Source: Pseudoscardovia radai
Lineage (GTDB): Bacteria > Actinomycetota > Actinomycetes > Actinomycetales > Bifidobacteriaceae
Length of the DNA: 64,000 bases
Reading direction: 5' to 3'
NCBI RefSeq assembly: GCF_002259605.1
Contig: NZ_MWWR01000007.1
Coordinates: forward strand, 107,284-171,283
Below, piece by piece: positions 14,985 through 23,901 of this stretch. A model generated the notes under the pieces. That model was not told the origin of the DNA. It was given only the letters and a program-made list of their open reading frames with translations, and did not search any database. Position numbers and translations under genes: made by a program. Positions within the stretch are counted from its first letter, which is position 1. The number at the start of each line of letters is the position of its first letter.

Positions 14985-16322
14985 ATGGGAACATCAATAA
15001 CAACACAGAGTAACGAGGCGACATGCCGCACTCAGACGGCCCGGCGCCCGCACCAGAGAATCCTCGCCGCCCTGCTGGCCGCCGGCCTCTCGCTGACGGG
15101 AGCGCTTGGCGCCACGTCGGCACGGGCTTTCGCCGACGGCACGGGAACCGCAGCCGACGCAGACACCACGACGATGTACCGCATGTACAACCCGCATTCG
15201 TCGGAGCATTTCTACACCGCCTCCACCACGGAGCGCGACTCGCTGTCCGACAACGGCTGGACATACGAGGGAATCGGCTGGGTGGCGCCGACCACGTCGA
15301 GTACACCGGTCTACCGCCTGTACAATCCCAACGCCGGCATCCACCACTACACCACGGACGCGCACGAGAAAGACGTGCTGACGGGCAAGGGCTGGAACGA
15401 CGAAGGCATCGGGTGGTATTCGGCGAACGAGAACGCCACCCCGGTCTACCGTCAATACAACCCGAATTCCCCCAACGGCCAGCACAACTACACGTGGAAC
15501 GAGAACGAGAAGAACGCCCTTCTCTCCGCCGGCTGGCAGAACGAGAACATCGCATGGTACGCGGCTTCGACGGGCAGCGACATCTCCGTCGACATCGACG
15601 ATTACCTGTCCCGCAACGCCTACGGCACCTTGTCGGGCGACGTCACGCTGGTGGGCAGCGGCACCGGCTTCCACGCCAAGCTCGTGATGCATTGCAACCA
15701 GCCGAACACCGACACGATTTCCTTCGGCGTGCAGTATGACACGCGCATGGACCCGACCAAGCCGCAGGTGAATCACACGACCTTCCTCATCGAACAGGCC
15801 ACGCCGAGGTCGGCACAGTACTACTACTTCGACGGTTCCTCCATCGGCATCACGCCCGAAGTCGGCAAAACCTACCATCTGCAGATGACCTGGAGCCAGG
15901 ACGGCCAGTTGCGGTGCTACGTCAACAACAGGTTCCTGACAAGCATCGGCGTCAGTCTCTCCCCGACGCTGATCTTCCAGGTGGAGGGCAGCGCCCGCCT
16001 CAACGGCGACCACGTGGACGCGCAGTTCGACAACCTGGTGGCTGGCAACGGCATCCAGGGCCAGACGCCGGATTCCAAACTCGGCACCTACTCCAACTGG
16101 AGCGACCACTTCTCCAACTTCGAAGGCCTGACAATCTCGATGTCGAAGCAGGGAACCGCCGTGGGCGCCGGCCGCTACCGCACGAACGGCGCCACCTCGT
16201 ACAAGGCCAGCCTGCATGTGGGCGGCACGTCCACATCGCCGGCCGGCGTCGACTGGGATAACTGCGGCGCCATCCAAGGCCACCCGCTGTCCGCACTCGC
16301 CATGCTCCCGGCGAACGGCTGA
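14985..16322 (+). CDS. Secreted protein with three YRLYNPNSG-type repeats and a lectin-like C-terminal domain
   Basis: 445 aa from ATG 14985 (AAGGAATCACG upstream). Residues about 1-48 are a Sec signal peptide: arginines, then L-A-A-L-L-A-A-G-L-S-L-T-G-A-L-G and cleavage near A-R-A-F-A. Residues 58-200 contain three repeats of about 45 aa with the pattern (M/L)YN-P-(H/N)-x-x-x-x-H-(F/H)-Y-T ... W-x-x-E-G-I-G-W-(V/Y), a DUF5648-type surface repeat found beside lysozymes and adhesins. The remainder (about 205-445) is beta-rich with W, Y and N residues and looks like a concanavalin/laminin-G fold, which often binds carbohydrate. No LPxTG or membrane anchor, so it is likely released or held non-covalently. 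Function unknown; adhesion or glycan binding is inferred. Confidence 0.75.
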   Translation: MGTSITTQSNEATCRTQTARRPHQRILAALLAAGLSLTGALGATSARAFADGTGTAADADTTTMYRMYNPHSSEHFYTASTTERDSLSDNGWTYEGIGWVAPTTSSTPVYRLYNPNAGIHHYTTDAHEKDVLTGKGWNDEGIGWYSANENATPVYRQYNPNSPNGQHNYTWNENEKNALLSAGWQNENIAWYAASTGSDISVDIDDYLSRNAYGTLSGDVTLVGSGTGFHAKLVMHCNQPNTDTISFGVQYDTRMDPTKPQVNHTTFLIEQATPRSAQYYYFDGSSIGITPEVGKTYHLQMTWSQDGQLRCYVNNRFLTSIGVSLSPTLIFQVEGSARLNGDHVDAQFDNLVAGNGIQGQTPDSKLGTYSNWSDHFSNFEGLTISMSKQGTAVGAGRYRTNGATSYKASLHVGGTSTSPAGVDWDNCGAIQGHPLSALAMLPANG

Positions 16323-16432
16323 TGCCACAAGGGCATACGATGTGACGTCACGATTCGGCATTCACGATTCACCATACGATGTGGCGTCGCACCGATCCGC
16401 CGCCCGATGAGGTCGGCGGGACCCTGACGAAC

Positions 16433-16460
16433 GGGGCCGGAGACATACGTCTCCGGCCCC
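16433..16460. terminator. Bidirectional terminator hairpin
   Basis: A perfect 12-bp GC-rich stem (GGGGCCGGAGAC pairing with GTCTCCGGCCCC) with an ATAC loop lies between the convergent secreted-protein gene and the HAD phosphatase gene. No T-run on either side, but position and stability fit a shared transcript end. Confidence 0.7.
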
Positions 16461-16567
16461 GCATCATTGTCGGCGAGGCGGTTCCGACAGCAGTCATGCA
16501 TCCGCCCCGCAGGTCAAATCTTCCTCAATCCAGCCGCAGGCGCCTACCGCAGCCTACTGCAAAACTC

Positions 16568-17254
16568 CTACCGCAGCGCCGCGAGGAACCCTTCCCCGTC
16601 CGCACCGGTGAAATCGTGCCCACGTCCCACGCGGATGCCGGCCGCATCGTCGATCGGCGTCTCGCCCACCTGCCAGAAACGGCAGCCCACGGCCTGCGCG
16701 AGGGCGTAGTCGCGCGGCGTATCTCCGGCGATCAGCACATCGGCGGGGTCGAAGGCGGCGAGGACGGCGGGCACCCCGTCCAGACGATTGCCCGAATAGC
16801 CCTGGCAGAACGCGGCGCCATGCGCGAAACCGTTGAAATACTCGTCGGGCGCGATGCCGGCGGTCGTAAGCTTGACGCTCGCACGCTCCGGCGTGTTGCC
16901 GGTGTACAGGCCGTTGATGACCCCGGCGTCCAGCGTGGCCCGCAGCGTGGCGGGCACGCCGGGCACGCAACTGAGCGGATTGCGCGTGTAGTACTCCACG
17001 GAAATGCGGTTGAGCGCGCGCATATAGCCGTCGAAATCGTCGCTGTTCTCGAGGGCGAGGTATTCGCGGGCGATCTGTCCGTCCACCTTGCCGCCCTTGG
17101 AAATCGTGGCATCGTCGGGCCTGGGGTGACCGAACAGCTCCTCGAAGGCGTTGTCGAAGAGATTGACGCGCTTGTCCGAAAGCAGCAGCGTTTTGTCGAT
17201 GTCCCAGAGAATGACGCGGACGGGATGGGTGGTCGGGCTGGCGGAGACGGTCAT
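16568..17254 (-). CDS. HAD-superfamily phosphatase (phosphoglycolate phosphatase-like)
   Basis: 228 aa. Motif I is W-D18-I-D20-K-T-L-L, motif II T-G-N-T near 118, motif IV A-G-D-T-P-R-D near 175; a helical cap (about 30-95) makes it a HAD-IA type-C1 enzyme. The substrate cannot be read from sequence; phosphoglycolate or a nucleotide-derived sugar phosphate are typical. ATG 17254 has GGAAGCGCC before it. It diverges from nrtR across 313 bp that contain the candidate NrtR site, so co-regulation with NAD synthesis is possible. Confidence 0.75.
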   Translation of the reverse strand: MTVSASPTTHPVRVILWDIDKTLLLSDKRVNLFDNAFEELFGHPRPDDATISKGGKVDGQIAREYLALENSDDFDGYMRALNRISVEYYTRNPLSCVPGVPATLRATLDAGVINGLYTGNTPERASVKLTTAGIAPDEYFNGFAHGAAFCQGYSGNRLDGVPAVLAAFDPADVLIAGDTPRDYALAQAVGCRFWQVGETPIDDAAGIRVGRGHDFTGADGEGFLAALR

Positions 17255-17449
17255 GGCGCTTCCTTCGGTGTGTTTTCGGTGCGGCGGTGTCGGTCGGCAG
17301 GGGTCAGCCGGCAGAGGTTTCGGTTGGCCGGGCTTTGTTTCGCGACACTATGCGCCGGCCGCGACACACGACGATGACGCCCCACAACAACGCTTCGCGA
17401 TTGTGCCGCTGCGCTCGCCTCCAACCCAGCGGGAAACCGTCGACGCCCC

Positions 17450-17526
17450 TTATGGTCATGTGGACTTTTGCAAAATCCGCAAGAAAAAGCCAACGCCACA
17501 CCACCTTATAGTCATAATGACCATAA
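17450..17526 (+). promoter_or_regulatory. Candidate NrtR operators upstream of the NAD operon
   Basis: A near-perfect palindrome at 17506-17526 consists of TTATAGTCAT and ATGACCATAA separated by one A (9 of 10 pairs match). An exact copy of the consensus half, TTATGGTCAT, sits 56 bp upstream at 17450-17459. They lie 40-120 bp before nrtR, the position expected for autoregulated control of the NAD genes. The palindrome and spacing are seen directly; assignment to NrtR is inferred from context. The rest of the 313-bp spacer shows no gene. Confidence 0.6.
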
Positions 17527-17567
17527 CAACTACGGTAGGGCGCAACGCACGAACGGAAGGAGGCACG

Positions 17568-18365
17568 ATGCTTGGATCGGCGAATGTCAGCGAACGCGCC
17601 ACGGAGCCGCCGGACATCGGCGTATCCGTCGTGATCCTCGCCCTCGGTCGCTCCGGCGCCCAGGGCCCGGACTCCACGAACGCGCCCTCCGCACAGTCCC
17701 CCTCCGCACAGGCCGCCTCCGCGCAGCGTCCATCAGCCCTGTCCCCATCAGCCCAGGGCGACCGGTACGCGCGCCCCGCGCTGTGGATTCCGCTCGTCAG
17801 GCGCATCCGCCAGCCCTTCCTCGGCCGATGGGCGCTTCCCGGTGGCCATCCGCAGGCGAATATCTCGCTCGAGGACGCCGCCCGCTCCGCACTGGAATCA
17901 ACCACGCAGCTCACGCCGCGCTACCTGGAGCAGCTCTACACCTTCGGCGACCCGAGCCGTTCGCAGGGCGGGCTGCCCATGGTGTCGATCGTGTACTGGG
18001 CGCTGATCGGAGCCACGGAAACCACGGAATTCAAGGAGGGCGACAACGTGCGGTGGTTCCCCACCACAGACCTGCCGCCGCTCGCCTTCGACCACCGTGA
18101 GATCATCGACTACGCGCTGACCCGCGTGCGCAACAAGGTGGCCTACACCGACCTCGCCACGCGCATCGTGGGCGACGAATTCACGATGTCGCAGCTGCGC
18201 GAGGTGCATGAGGCCATCACGGGCACAAGCCTCGACCCGGCGAATTTCCGCCGCAAGATGCTCGCCTCCGGCCTGCTCGAGCCAACCGGCCGCATGCAGA
18301 CGACGGGACGCCACCGACCCGCGCGGCTCTACCGGTACGTGGCGCACGAGTCGCCGCACCGCTAG
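17568..18365 (+). CDS. nrtR: NrtR-type NAD biosynthesis transcriptional regulator
   Basis: 265 aa from ATG 17568 with a strong GGAAGGAGG. The N-terminal half is a Nudix fold whose catalytic box is broken: G-G-H-P-Q-A-N-I-S-L-E-D-A-A-R-S-A-L-E-S-T-T replaces G-x5-E-x7-R-E-x-x-E-E, so it senses rather than hydrolyses ADP-ribose-type ligands. The C-terminal half (about 185-260) is the winged HTH typical of NrtR, ending with a R-P-A-R-L-Y-R-Y strand. An unusual Ser/Ala/Pro/Gln-rich insertion of about 40 residues (32-70) interrupts the first Nudix strands. It leads the nadABC operon, with nadA 61 bp downstream. Confidence 0.88.
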   Translation: MLGSANVSERATEPPDIGVSVVILALGRSGAQGPDSTNAPSAQSPSAQAASAQRPSALSPSAQGDRYARPALWIPLVRRIRQPFLGRWALPGGHPQANISLEDAARSALESTTQLTPRYLEQLYTFGDPSRSQGGLPMVSIVYWALIGATETTEFKEGDNVRWFPTTDLPPLAFDHREIIDYALTRVRNKVAYTDLATRIVGDEFTMSQLREVHEAITGTSLDPANFRRKMLASGLLEPTGRMQTTGRHRPARLYRYVAHESPHR

Positions 18366-18426
18366 GAACTTCCCACCACCCACCTACAAATCGTCAACCC
18401 GACACAAACACACCGAAAGGACCACC

Positions 18427-19698
18427 ATGACATCCGTCGACGCCATCATCGAACGCCTCGGAGCGCACAGCACCTGCGACGCGGGCCTCACCCAGGACCC
18501 GTGGAGCATCACGAAGCCCGGCTACGGCCCGGGCGCCTCGGCGCTCGACATGTTCCCGCGCAACGCGCCACGCCAGCAGCCGCTGCCGAAGGAATACACC
18601 GACGCCTCGGACGCCGAGCTGCAGGAGCGCATCATCGAGGCCAAGCGCACGCTCGGCAGCAAGCTGCTCATTCTCGGCCACTTCTACCAGCGCGACGAGA
18701 TCATCGTGCACGCCGACTACGTGGGCGACTCCTTCCAACTCTCGAAGAACGCGGCCACGCGCCCGGAGGCCGACAACATCGTGTTCTGCGGCGTGCATTT
18801 CATGGCCGAGACCGCCGACATCCTCTCCACACCCGAGCAGAACGTGATCCTGCCGAATATGTCCGCCGGCTGCTCCATGGCCGACATGGCCAACATCGAC
18901 CAGGTGACGGACTGCTGGGAGCAGCTGGGCGACATCGTGGGCGGCGGCTCGGACGGCGCGGCCAGCAAGGATGCCGACGGCCTGCAGGAGGTCATCCCCG
19001 TCACGTATATGAACTCCTCGGCCGCGCTCAAGGCGTTCTGCGGACGCAACGGCGGCATCGTGTGCACGAGCTCCAATGCGCGGGCCGTGCTCGAGTGGGC
19101 CTTCGCGCGCGGCAAGCGCGTGCTGTTCTTCCCCGACCAGCACCTGGGCCGCAACACCGCGCTGGCGATGGGCATGACGCTCGACCAGATGCCGCTGTGG
19201 GACCCGTTCGTGGCCGGCGGCGGCGCGAGCCCCGAGGAGTATGCAAACGCGAAGATGATCCTGTGGAAGGGCTTCTGCTCCGTGCACCAGCGCTTCACGG
19301 TGGAGCAGATCGAGCGTGCGCGCCGCGCCTACCCGGGCGTCAAGGTGATCGTGCACCCCGAGTGCTCGATGGATGTGGTGAACGCGGCCGACGGCACGGG
19401 CTCCACGGCGTATATCGTCAAGGAAATCGAGAATGCCCCGGCCGGCTCCGCCATCGCCGTGGGCACCGAGATCAACCTCGTCAACCGTCTCGCCGCGCAG
19501 CACCCCGACAAAACCGTGTTCTGCCTCGACCCGGTGGTGTGCCCGTGCTCCACGATGTACCGCATCCACCCGGCGTACCTGGCGTGGGCGCTCGAGAACC
19601 TCGTCAACGGCACCGTGGTGAACAAGATCACGGTCGATCCGCAGACCGCCTCCGACGCGAAGGTGGCGCTGGACCGCATGCTGCGCGTCCACCCGTAG
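18427..19698 (+). CDS. nadA: Quinolinate synthase NadA
   Basis: 423 aa. NadA condenses iminoaspartate with dihydroxyacetone phosphate to quinolinate using a 4Fe-4S cluster. Visible hallmarks are G-H-F-Y-Q-R-D-E near 85-92, D-S-F-Q-L-S, the cluster cysteines in S-A-G-C149-S-M-A-D, a second around H-P-E-C-S-M-D near 318, and a third in C-P-C-S-T-M-Y near 378, plus F-P-D-Q-H-L-G-R-N. The N-terminal about 50 residues are an extension common in actinobacteria. AAAGGACCACC precedes the ATG. It is followed by nadB after 104 bp that contain a duplicated TTTCCGGTCCACGA word. Confidence 0.96.
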   Translation: MTSVDAIIERLGAHSTCDAGLTQDPWSITKPGYGPGASALDMFPRNAPRQQPLPKEYTDASDAELQERIIEAKRTLGSKLLILGHFYQRDEIIVHADYVGDSFQLSKNAATRPEADNIVFCGVHFMAETADILSTPEQNVILPNMSAGCSMADMANIDQVTDCWEQLGDIVGGGSDGAASKDADGLQEVIPVTYMNSSAALKAFCGRNGGIVCTSSNARAVLEWAFARGKRVLFFPDQHLGRNTALAMGMTLDQMPLWDPFVAGGGASPEEYANAKMILWKGFCSVHQRFTVEQIERARRAYPGVKVIVHPECSMDVVNAADGTGSTAYIVKEIENAPAGSAIAVGTEINLVNRLAAQHPDKTVFCLDPVVCPCSTMYRIHPAYLAWALENLVNGTVVNKITVDPQTASDAKVALDRMLRVHP

Positions 19699-19802
19699 CG
19701 CCATAGGTTTCCGGTCCACGATTTCCGGTCCACGATTTTCCCAGCGATTTCCACTATTCCGCAATCTACGATTCCGCAATTTTGCACCAAGGACGTCATG
19801 CC

Positions 19803-21674
19803 ATGACAGACACCTCGCAATCCGCACAGTCCACACAGCCGACCGCGCAAAACCAGCCCGCGCAGCCGGCACCAACCCTGCAGCGCGACCCCATCGTCGT
19901 AATCGGGGCCGGCATCGCCGGCATCTCCGCCGCCCTCGCCGCGGCCGCCGAACTCGACGCGAGCCACGACCCCGCGCGCCGCATCCAGCCGGTGCTGCTT
20001 ATCGGCTCCGTGGATGGTTCGAACACATACCACGCGCAGGGCGGCATCGCGGCGGCCGTCTTCCCCGACGACGACCCCGCCCTGCATACGCGCGACACGC
20101 TGATCGCCGGCGCGGGCCTGTGCGACCCGGGCGCCGTGTCAATCCTCACCAGCGAGGGGCGCGACCGCGTGAACGAGCTCATCGAGGCAGGGGTGCATTT
20201 CGACCGTGACGCCGACGGGAACCTCGTGCGCGGTCTCGAGGGCGCGCACAGCCGCAAGCGCATCCTGCACGCGGGCGGTGACGCGACGGGACGCGTGGTG
20301 GAAACCGATATCGCCGCGATGGTGGAGCACACGCCGCGCATCGAGCGACGCGACGGGTACGCGACCCGCCTCGAGCCCCTGGGCGGCGGGCGCTGGCGCG
20401 TGACGCTACTCAGACGCGAAAACCGCGAAGGAAACCGCACAGACGGCGATGGCGGCGAAAGCAACCGCGCAGACCGCACCATCGTAGAAACCCTCGACGC
20501 CGACCGCGTGATCCTCGCCACCGGCGGCGCGGGCAACATGTACCCGTACACCACGAACCCGCGCGGGGCGAACGCGAACGGCGTGGCCCTCGCGCTGGCC
20601 GCGGGCGCGCAGGTGGCGGACCTCGAGTTCTACCAGTTCCATCCCACCGCACTGGCGATGGGCGAGAACTTCCTCATCTCCGAGGCCGTGCGCGGAGAGG
20701 GCGCGCATCTGGTGAACGAGGCGGGCGAGCGCTATATGCCATCCATCGACGAGCGCGCCGAGCTCGCGCCGCGCGACATCGTGGCGCGCGAGAACTTCAA
20801 GCAGATGATGCGTCAGGACGGCCGTCCCGTGTTCCTCGACCTGCGCCCGGTCGGCCAGCGCCACCCCGGCACGCCGCTGGCCGATTTCCTCGCGCGCCGC
20901 TTCCCCACCATCGACGCGTATGTGCGCGGCATGGGCATCGACTGGAGCCAGACCCCCATCCCCGTGACGCCCGCGGCGCATTACTACATGGGCGGCGTGC
21001 GCACGGACATGGAGGGACGCACCTCACTGCCGGGACTGTACGCGGCCGGCGAATGCGCGCGCACCGGCGTGCAGGGCGCGAACCGCCTTGCGTCGAATTC
21101 GCTGCTCGAAGGCCTGGTGTTCGGCCACAGGGCCGGCATCGCGGCGGTGCGCGACGCCGACGGCACGCCGTGGCAGCCGCGTCCGCTCGACCCGGCCGAG
21201 GGCGCCACGACGGCATCCGACGAGGTCCGCGCCATCTGCGGCGGGCTGGCGACGGTGTTCGGCGGCGGCGCGGCGGTCGATGGCGGCGTTGACGGCATGA
21301 ATGGAGTCACACTCCACGATTCCATTGTCGATGCTACGTCGCGGCTCGAGAACATCATGTGGACGCATGTCGGCGTCCTGCGCACCGCGAACGACCTCGA
21401 GGCCGCGCTGCCGCAGATCAGCGCCATCGCCGACGAAGCGGCGCGATGGATCGACGCGCCGAGCCATCGTGTTTCCGCCAACGGTACCAACGGCACCGAC
21501 GCCCCCGGCTACGCCGACCTCACAGCGGCCTACGACTGCCGCAGCCTCGCCGTGACAGCCTACGCCGCCACGCTGGCGGCGCTGGCACGTACCGAATCGC
21601 GCGGCGCCCACGCCCGCACCGACTTCCCCGCCGCCGATCCCTCGCAGGCCCGCTCCCGCGCCTGGACGCTGTAG
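19803..21674 (+). CDS. nadB: L-aspartate oxidase NadB
   Basis: 623 aa. FAD-dependent oxidase making iminoaspartate for NadA. The FAD-binding V-V-I-G-A-G-I-A-G-I-S-A-A-L begins near residue 34; T-Y-H-A-Q-G-G-I-A-A is the conserved flavin loop near 78; the R-x-H-S-R-x-R-I-x-H-A-G-G-D-A-T-G-R segment and the V-T-P-A-A-H-Y-x-M-G-G-V substrate loop near 388 are present, and E-C-A-R-T-G-V-Q-G-A-N-R-L-A-S-N-S-L-L-E-G is intact. The helical C-terminal domain is complete. I used ATG 19803; a TTG 21 bp upstream stays in frame but overlaps the AAGGA site. Two Ala/Gln/Pro or charged insertions (N-terminus and about 205-225) look flexible. Confidence 0.95.
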   Translation: MTDTSQSAQSTQPTAQNQPAQPAPTLQRDPIVVIGAGIAGISAALAAAAELDASHDPARRIQPVLLIGSVDGSNTYHAQGGIAAAVFPDDDPALHTRDTLIAGAGLCDPGAVSILTSEGRDRVNELIEAGVHFDRDADGNLVRGLEGAHSRKRILHAGGDATGRVVETDIAAMVEHTPRIERRDGYATRLEPLGGGRWRVTLLRRENREGNRTDGDGGESNRADRTIVETLDADRVILATGGAGNMYPYTTNPRGANANGVALALAAGAQVADLEFYQFHPTALAMGENFLISEAVRGEGAHLVNEAGERYMPSIDERAELAPRDIVARENFKQMMRQDGRPVFLDLRPVGQRHPGTPLADFLARRFPTIDAYVRGMGIDWSQTPIPVTPAAHYYMGGVRTDMEGRTSLPGLYAAGECARTGVQGANRLASNSLLEGLVFGHRAGIAAVRDADGTPWQPRPLDPAEGATTASDEVRAICGGLATVFGGGAAVDGGVDGMNGVTLHDSIVDATSRLENIMWTHVGVLRTANDLEAALPQISAIADEAARWIDAPSHRVSANGTNGTDAPGYADLTAAYDCRSLAVTAYAATLAALARTESRGAHARTDFPAADPSQARSRAWTL

Positions 21675-21683
21675 CGAAGACGG

Positions 21684-21737
21684 AACGCAAACGCAGCGGA
21701 ACGGAAACGCAGCGGAACGGAAACGCAGCGGAACCAC
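21684..21737 (+). repeat. 16-bp tandem repeat in the nadB-nadC spacer
   Basis: Three copies of a 16-bp unit (ACGCAGCGGAACGGAA and variants) start at 21691, 21707 and 21723 with an exact 16-bp step, preceded by a partial copy. They fill the 75-bp gap between nadB and nadC and stop just before the nadC ribosome site. A change in copy number would alter the spacing of the two cistrons. Confidence 0.8.
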
Positions 21738-21749
21738 AGAAAGGACATC

Positions 21750-22610
21750 ATGCTCACCGATTCGATCATCGATCGCGCCGTGCGCGCGGCTCTTGACGAG
21801 GACTGCCCGTGGGGCGACGTCACCGTCGAGACCACGATTCCCGCAGACGCCACGGGCGTCGCTCGCCTTGTGCCACGCCAGCCCGGCGTCTTGAGCGGCG
21901 GGCGCGTGTTCGCCGCCGCCTTCCGCCTCCAGGACCCGCGCCTCGAGGTCAGCCTCGAGCGTCCCGACGGCTCCGCCTTCGAACCCGGCGACGTCCTCGC
22001 CACGGTGCGTGGCCCGGTGCGCGGCATCCTCACCGCGGAGCGCGTAGCGCTGAATTTCACGCAACATATGAGCGGCATCGCCACCATGACGCGCGCTTTC
22101 GTCGACGCCGCGACCGCCGCCTGCGCGCCCGGCGCCGCCCCGCGCATCGTGGATACCCGCAAAACCCTGCCCGGCCTGCGCGCCTTCGAGAAATACGCCG
22201 TGACCTGCGGCGGCGGGCACAACCACCGCTTCGGCCTGTCCGACGCCGTCATGGTCAAGGACAACCATCTCGCGGCCCTGCGCGAGGCCGGGCTCGACAC
22301 GGTGGCGGCGCTGCGTGCCATCCGAGGCCGCATCGGCCACACCACCACCATCGAGGTGGAGGTGGATTCCCCGAAGCAGATTCCGCTGGCGCTCGACGGA
22401 GGCGCGGATATCATCATGCTCGACAACTTCTCGCTGGACGACACGCGCCGCGGCGTGGAGCTTATCGCGCATCGCACCGTCGTGGAGGCCTCGGGCACGA
22501 TGACGCTCGACCGCATTCCCGGCGTGGCCGCCACCGGCGTCGATGTGATCTCCGTGGGGGCGCTGACACATTCCGTCAAGGCCGTCGACCTCGGGCTCGA
22601 CTGGGAGTGA
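21750..22610 (+). CDS. nadC: Nicotinate-nucleotide pyrophosphorylase (quinolinate phosphoribosyltransferase) NadC
   Basis: 286 aa. Converts quinolinate and PRPP to nicotinate mononucleotide. Recognisable pieces are E-D-C-P-W-G-D-V-T near 10, the E-R-V-A-L-N-F-T-Q-H-M-S-G-I-A-T helix near 95, D-T-R-K-T-L-P-G-L-R near 132, the C-G-G-G-H-N-H-R-F-G-L-S-D-A-V-M-V-K-D-N-H loop, and I-M-L-D-N-F near 224. Length and motifs are standard. AAAGGACATC precedes ATG. It completes the pathway from aspartate to NaMN begun by nadB and nadA and is followed after 4 bp by the cysteine desulfurase. Confidence 0.97.
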   Translation: MLTDSIIDRAVRAALDEDCPWGDVTVETTIPADATGVARLVPRQPGVLSGGRVFAAAFRLQDPRLEVSLERPDGSAFEPGDVLATVRGPVRGILTAERVALNFTQHMSGIATMTRAFVDAATAACAPGAAPRIVDTRKTLPGLRAFEKYAVTCGGGHNHRFGLSDAVMVKDNHLAALREAGLDTVAALRAIRGRIGHTTTIEVEVDSPKQIPLALDGGADIIMLDNFSLDDTRRGVELIAHRTVVEASGTMTLDRIPGVAATGVDVISVGALTHSVKAVDLGLDWE

Positions 22611-22614
22611 CGCG

Positions 22615-23901
22615 GTGAGCCGCATGAGCGAAACGGAAACATCGTCAGCCACCGCCGCCCCCACCGACCTGTATCTCGACACCGCGGCGTCGGAGGCCGT
22701 CAGCCGCGCGGCAATCGAAGCCATGCTGCCCTTCCTCACCGAGGCCTACGGCAATCCTTCGAGCGTGCATGCCGAGGGTGCCACGGCCGCGCGGGCGCTG
22801 GAAGCGGCGCGAGCGTCCTTCGCCGCCGACCTCGGGGCGCATCCGGGCGACGTGGTGTTCACGTCCGGCGGCACGGAATCCGATAACCTCGCCATCAAGG
22901 GCGTTGCCCTGGCGCAGGTGAGGCGCGAGAATGCGGCGCGCGACGCAGCGGCCGCAGGTGTCGGGAGTACCTCGGCAGCCTCCGCTTGCGCAAACCCGGA
23001 GCACACCGCACATCCGCGGCGCATCCTCATAAGCGCTGTCGAGCATCCGGCGGTGGCCGAATCGGCGCAGTGGCTGCATGATTTCTTTGGTTTCGACGTG
23101 GTGCGCATCCCCGTGGACGCGCAGGCGCATCTCGACCTTGCGGCGCTGGAACGCGAGGCGCAACGCGGAGCGAGCCTCGCCTGCGTCATGATGGCGAATA
23201 ACGAGGTCGGCACCGTGGAGCCGGTGGCGCAGGCCGTGCGCATCTGCCACGGGGCGGGCGTGCCGGTGCATGTGGACGCGGTGCAGGCCGCGGGCACGAT
23301 TCCCGTGGATTTCCGCGGCTTGGACGCCGATACGATGGCCGTGTCAGGCCACAAGTTCGGCGCACCCAAGGGTCTCGGGGCGCTGCTCGTGCGCGGGCGC
23401 ACGCCGATCGAGCCGCTGATCAGCGGCGGCGGGCAGGAGCGCGGGCTGCGCTCGGGGACGCAGAACGTGGCCGGCGCCGTGGCGCTGGCAGTGGCGCTTC
23501 ATGAGGCATGCGAGACAATGGAGCGCAACTCCACGGCGCTGGCGGCCTCCCGTGACGCGTTGGTGCGCGCGGTGCTCGAAGCGGTGCCGACGGCGCGTGT
23601 GACCGGAGATCCGGTGCATCGTCTGCCGGGGCATGCGTCGTTCGTGTTCCCAGGGGTCACCGGCGAGGCGCTGCTCGTGGACCTCGACGCGCGCGGCATC
23701 GAGGTGTCGTCGGGATCGGCGTGCGCCGTGGGCCGCCACGAGGCGCCTGGCACGCTGCTGGCGATGGGTTTGAGCGAGGTTGAGGCGAAGGCGGCCATAC
23801 GATTCTCCTTCCGCGCTCCCCTGGCCGACGCCGACATCCGGCGCATCGCCGCCGCTCTGCGCGCCTCCCTCATCGCCCTCCACGTCCCCGGCATCGAGTG
23901 A
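22615..23901 (+). CDS. Cysteine desulfurase (NifS/IscS/NadS type)
   Basis: 428 aa from GTG 22615 (an ATG three codons later is possible). Class V PLP enzyme: L-D-T-A-A-S, G-N-P-S-S-V-H, T-S-G-G-T-E-S-D-N, the PLP lysine K247 in S-G-H-K-F-G-A-P-K-G, R-S-G-T-Q-N-V, and the sulfur-carrying Cys370 in S-S-G-S-A-C-A-V-G. An Ala-rich insertion near 103-123 is unusual. Being the last gene of the nad operon, four bases after nadC, it most likely supplies sulfide for the NadA cluster (NadS role). A general Fe-S role is an alternative if no other desulfurase exists in the genome. Confidence 0.92.
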   Translation: MSRMSETETSSATAAPTDLYLDTAASEAVSRAAIEAMLPFLTEAYGNPSSVHAEGATAARALEAARASFAADLGAHPGDVVFTSGGTESDNLAIKGVALAQVRRENAARDAAAAGVGSTSAASACANPEHTAHPRRILISAVEHPAVAESAQWLHDFFGFDVVRIPVDAQAHLDLAALEREAQRGASLACVMMANNEVGTVEPVAQAVRICHGAGVPVHVDAVQAAGTIPVDFRGLDADTMAVSGHKFGAPKGLGALLVRGRTPIEPLISGGGQERGLRSGTQNVAGAVALAVALHEACETMERNSTALAASRDALVRAVLEAVPTARVTGDPVHRLPGHASFVFPGVTGEALLVDLDARGIEVSSGSACAVGRHEAPGTLLAMGLSEVEAKAAIRFSFRAPLADADIRRIAAALRASLIALHVPGIE

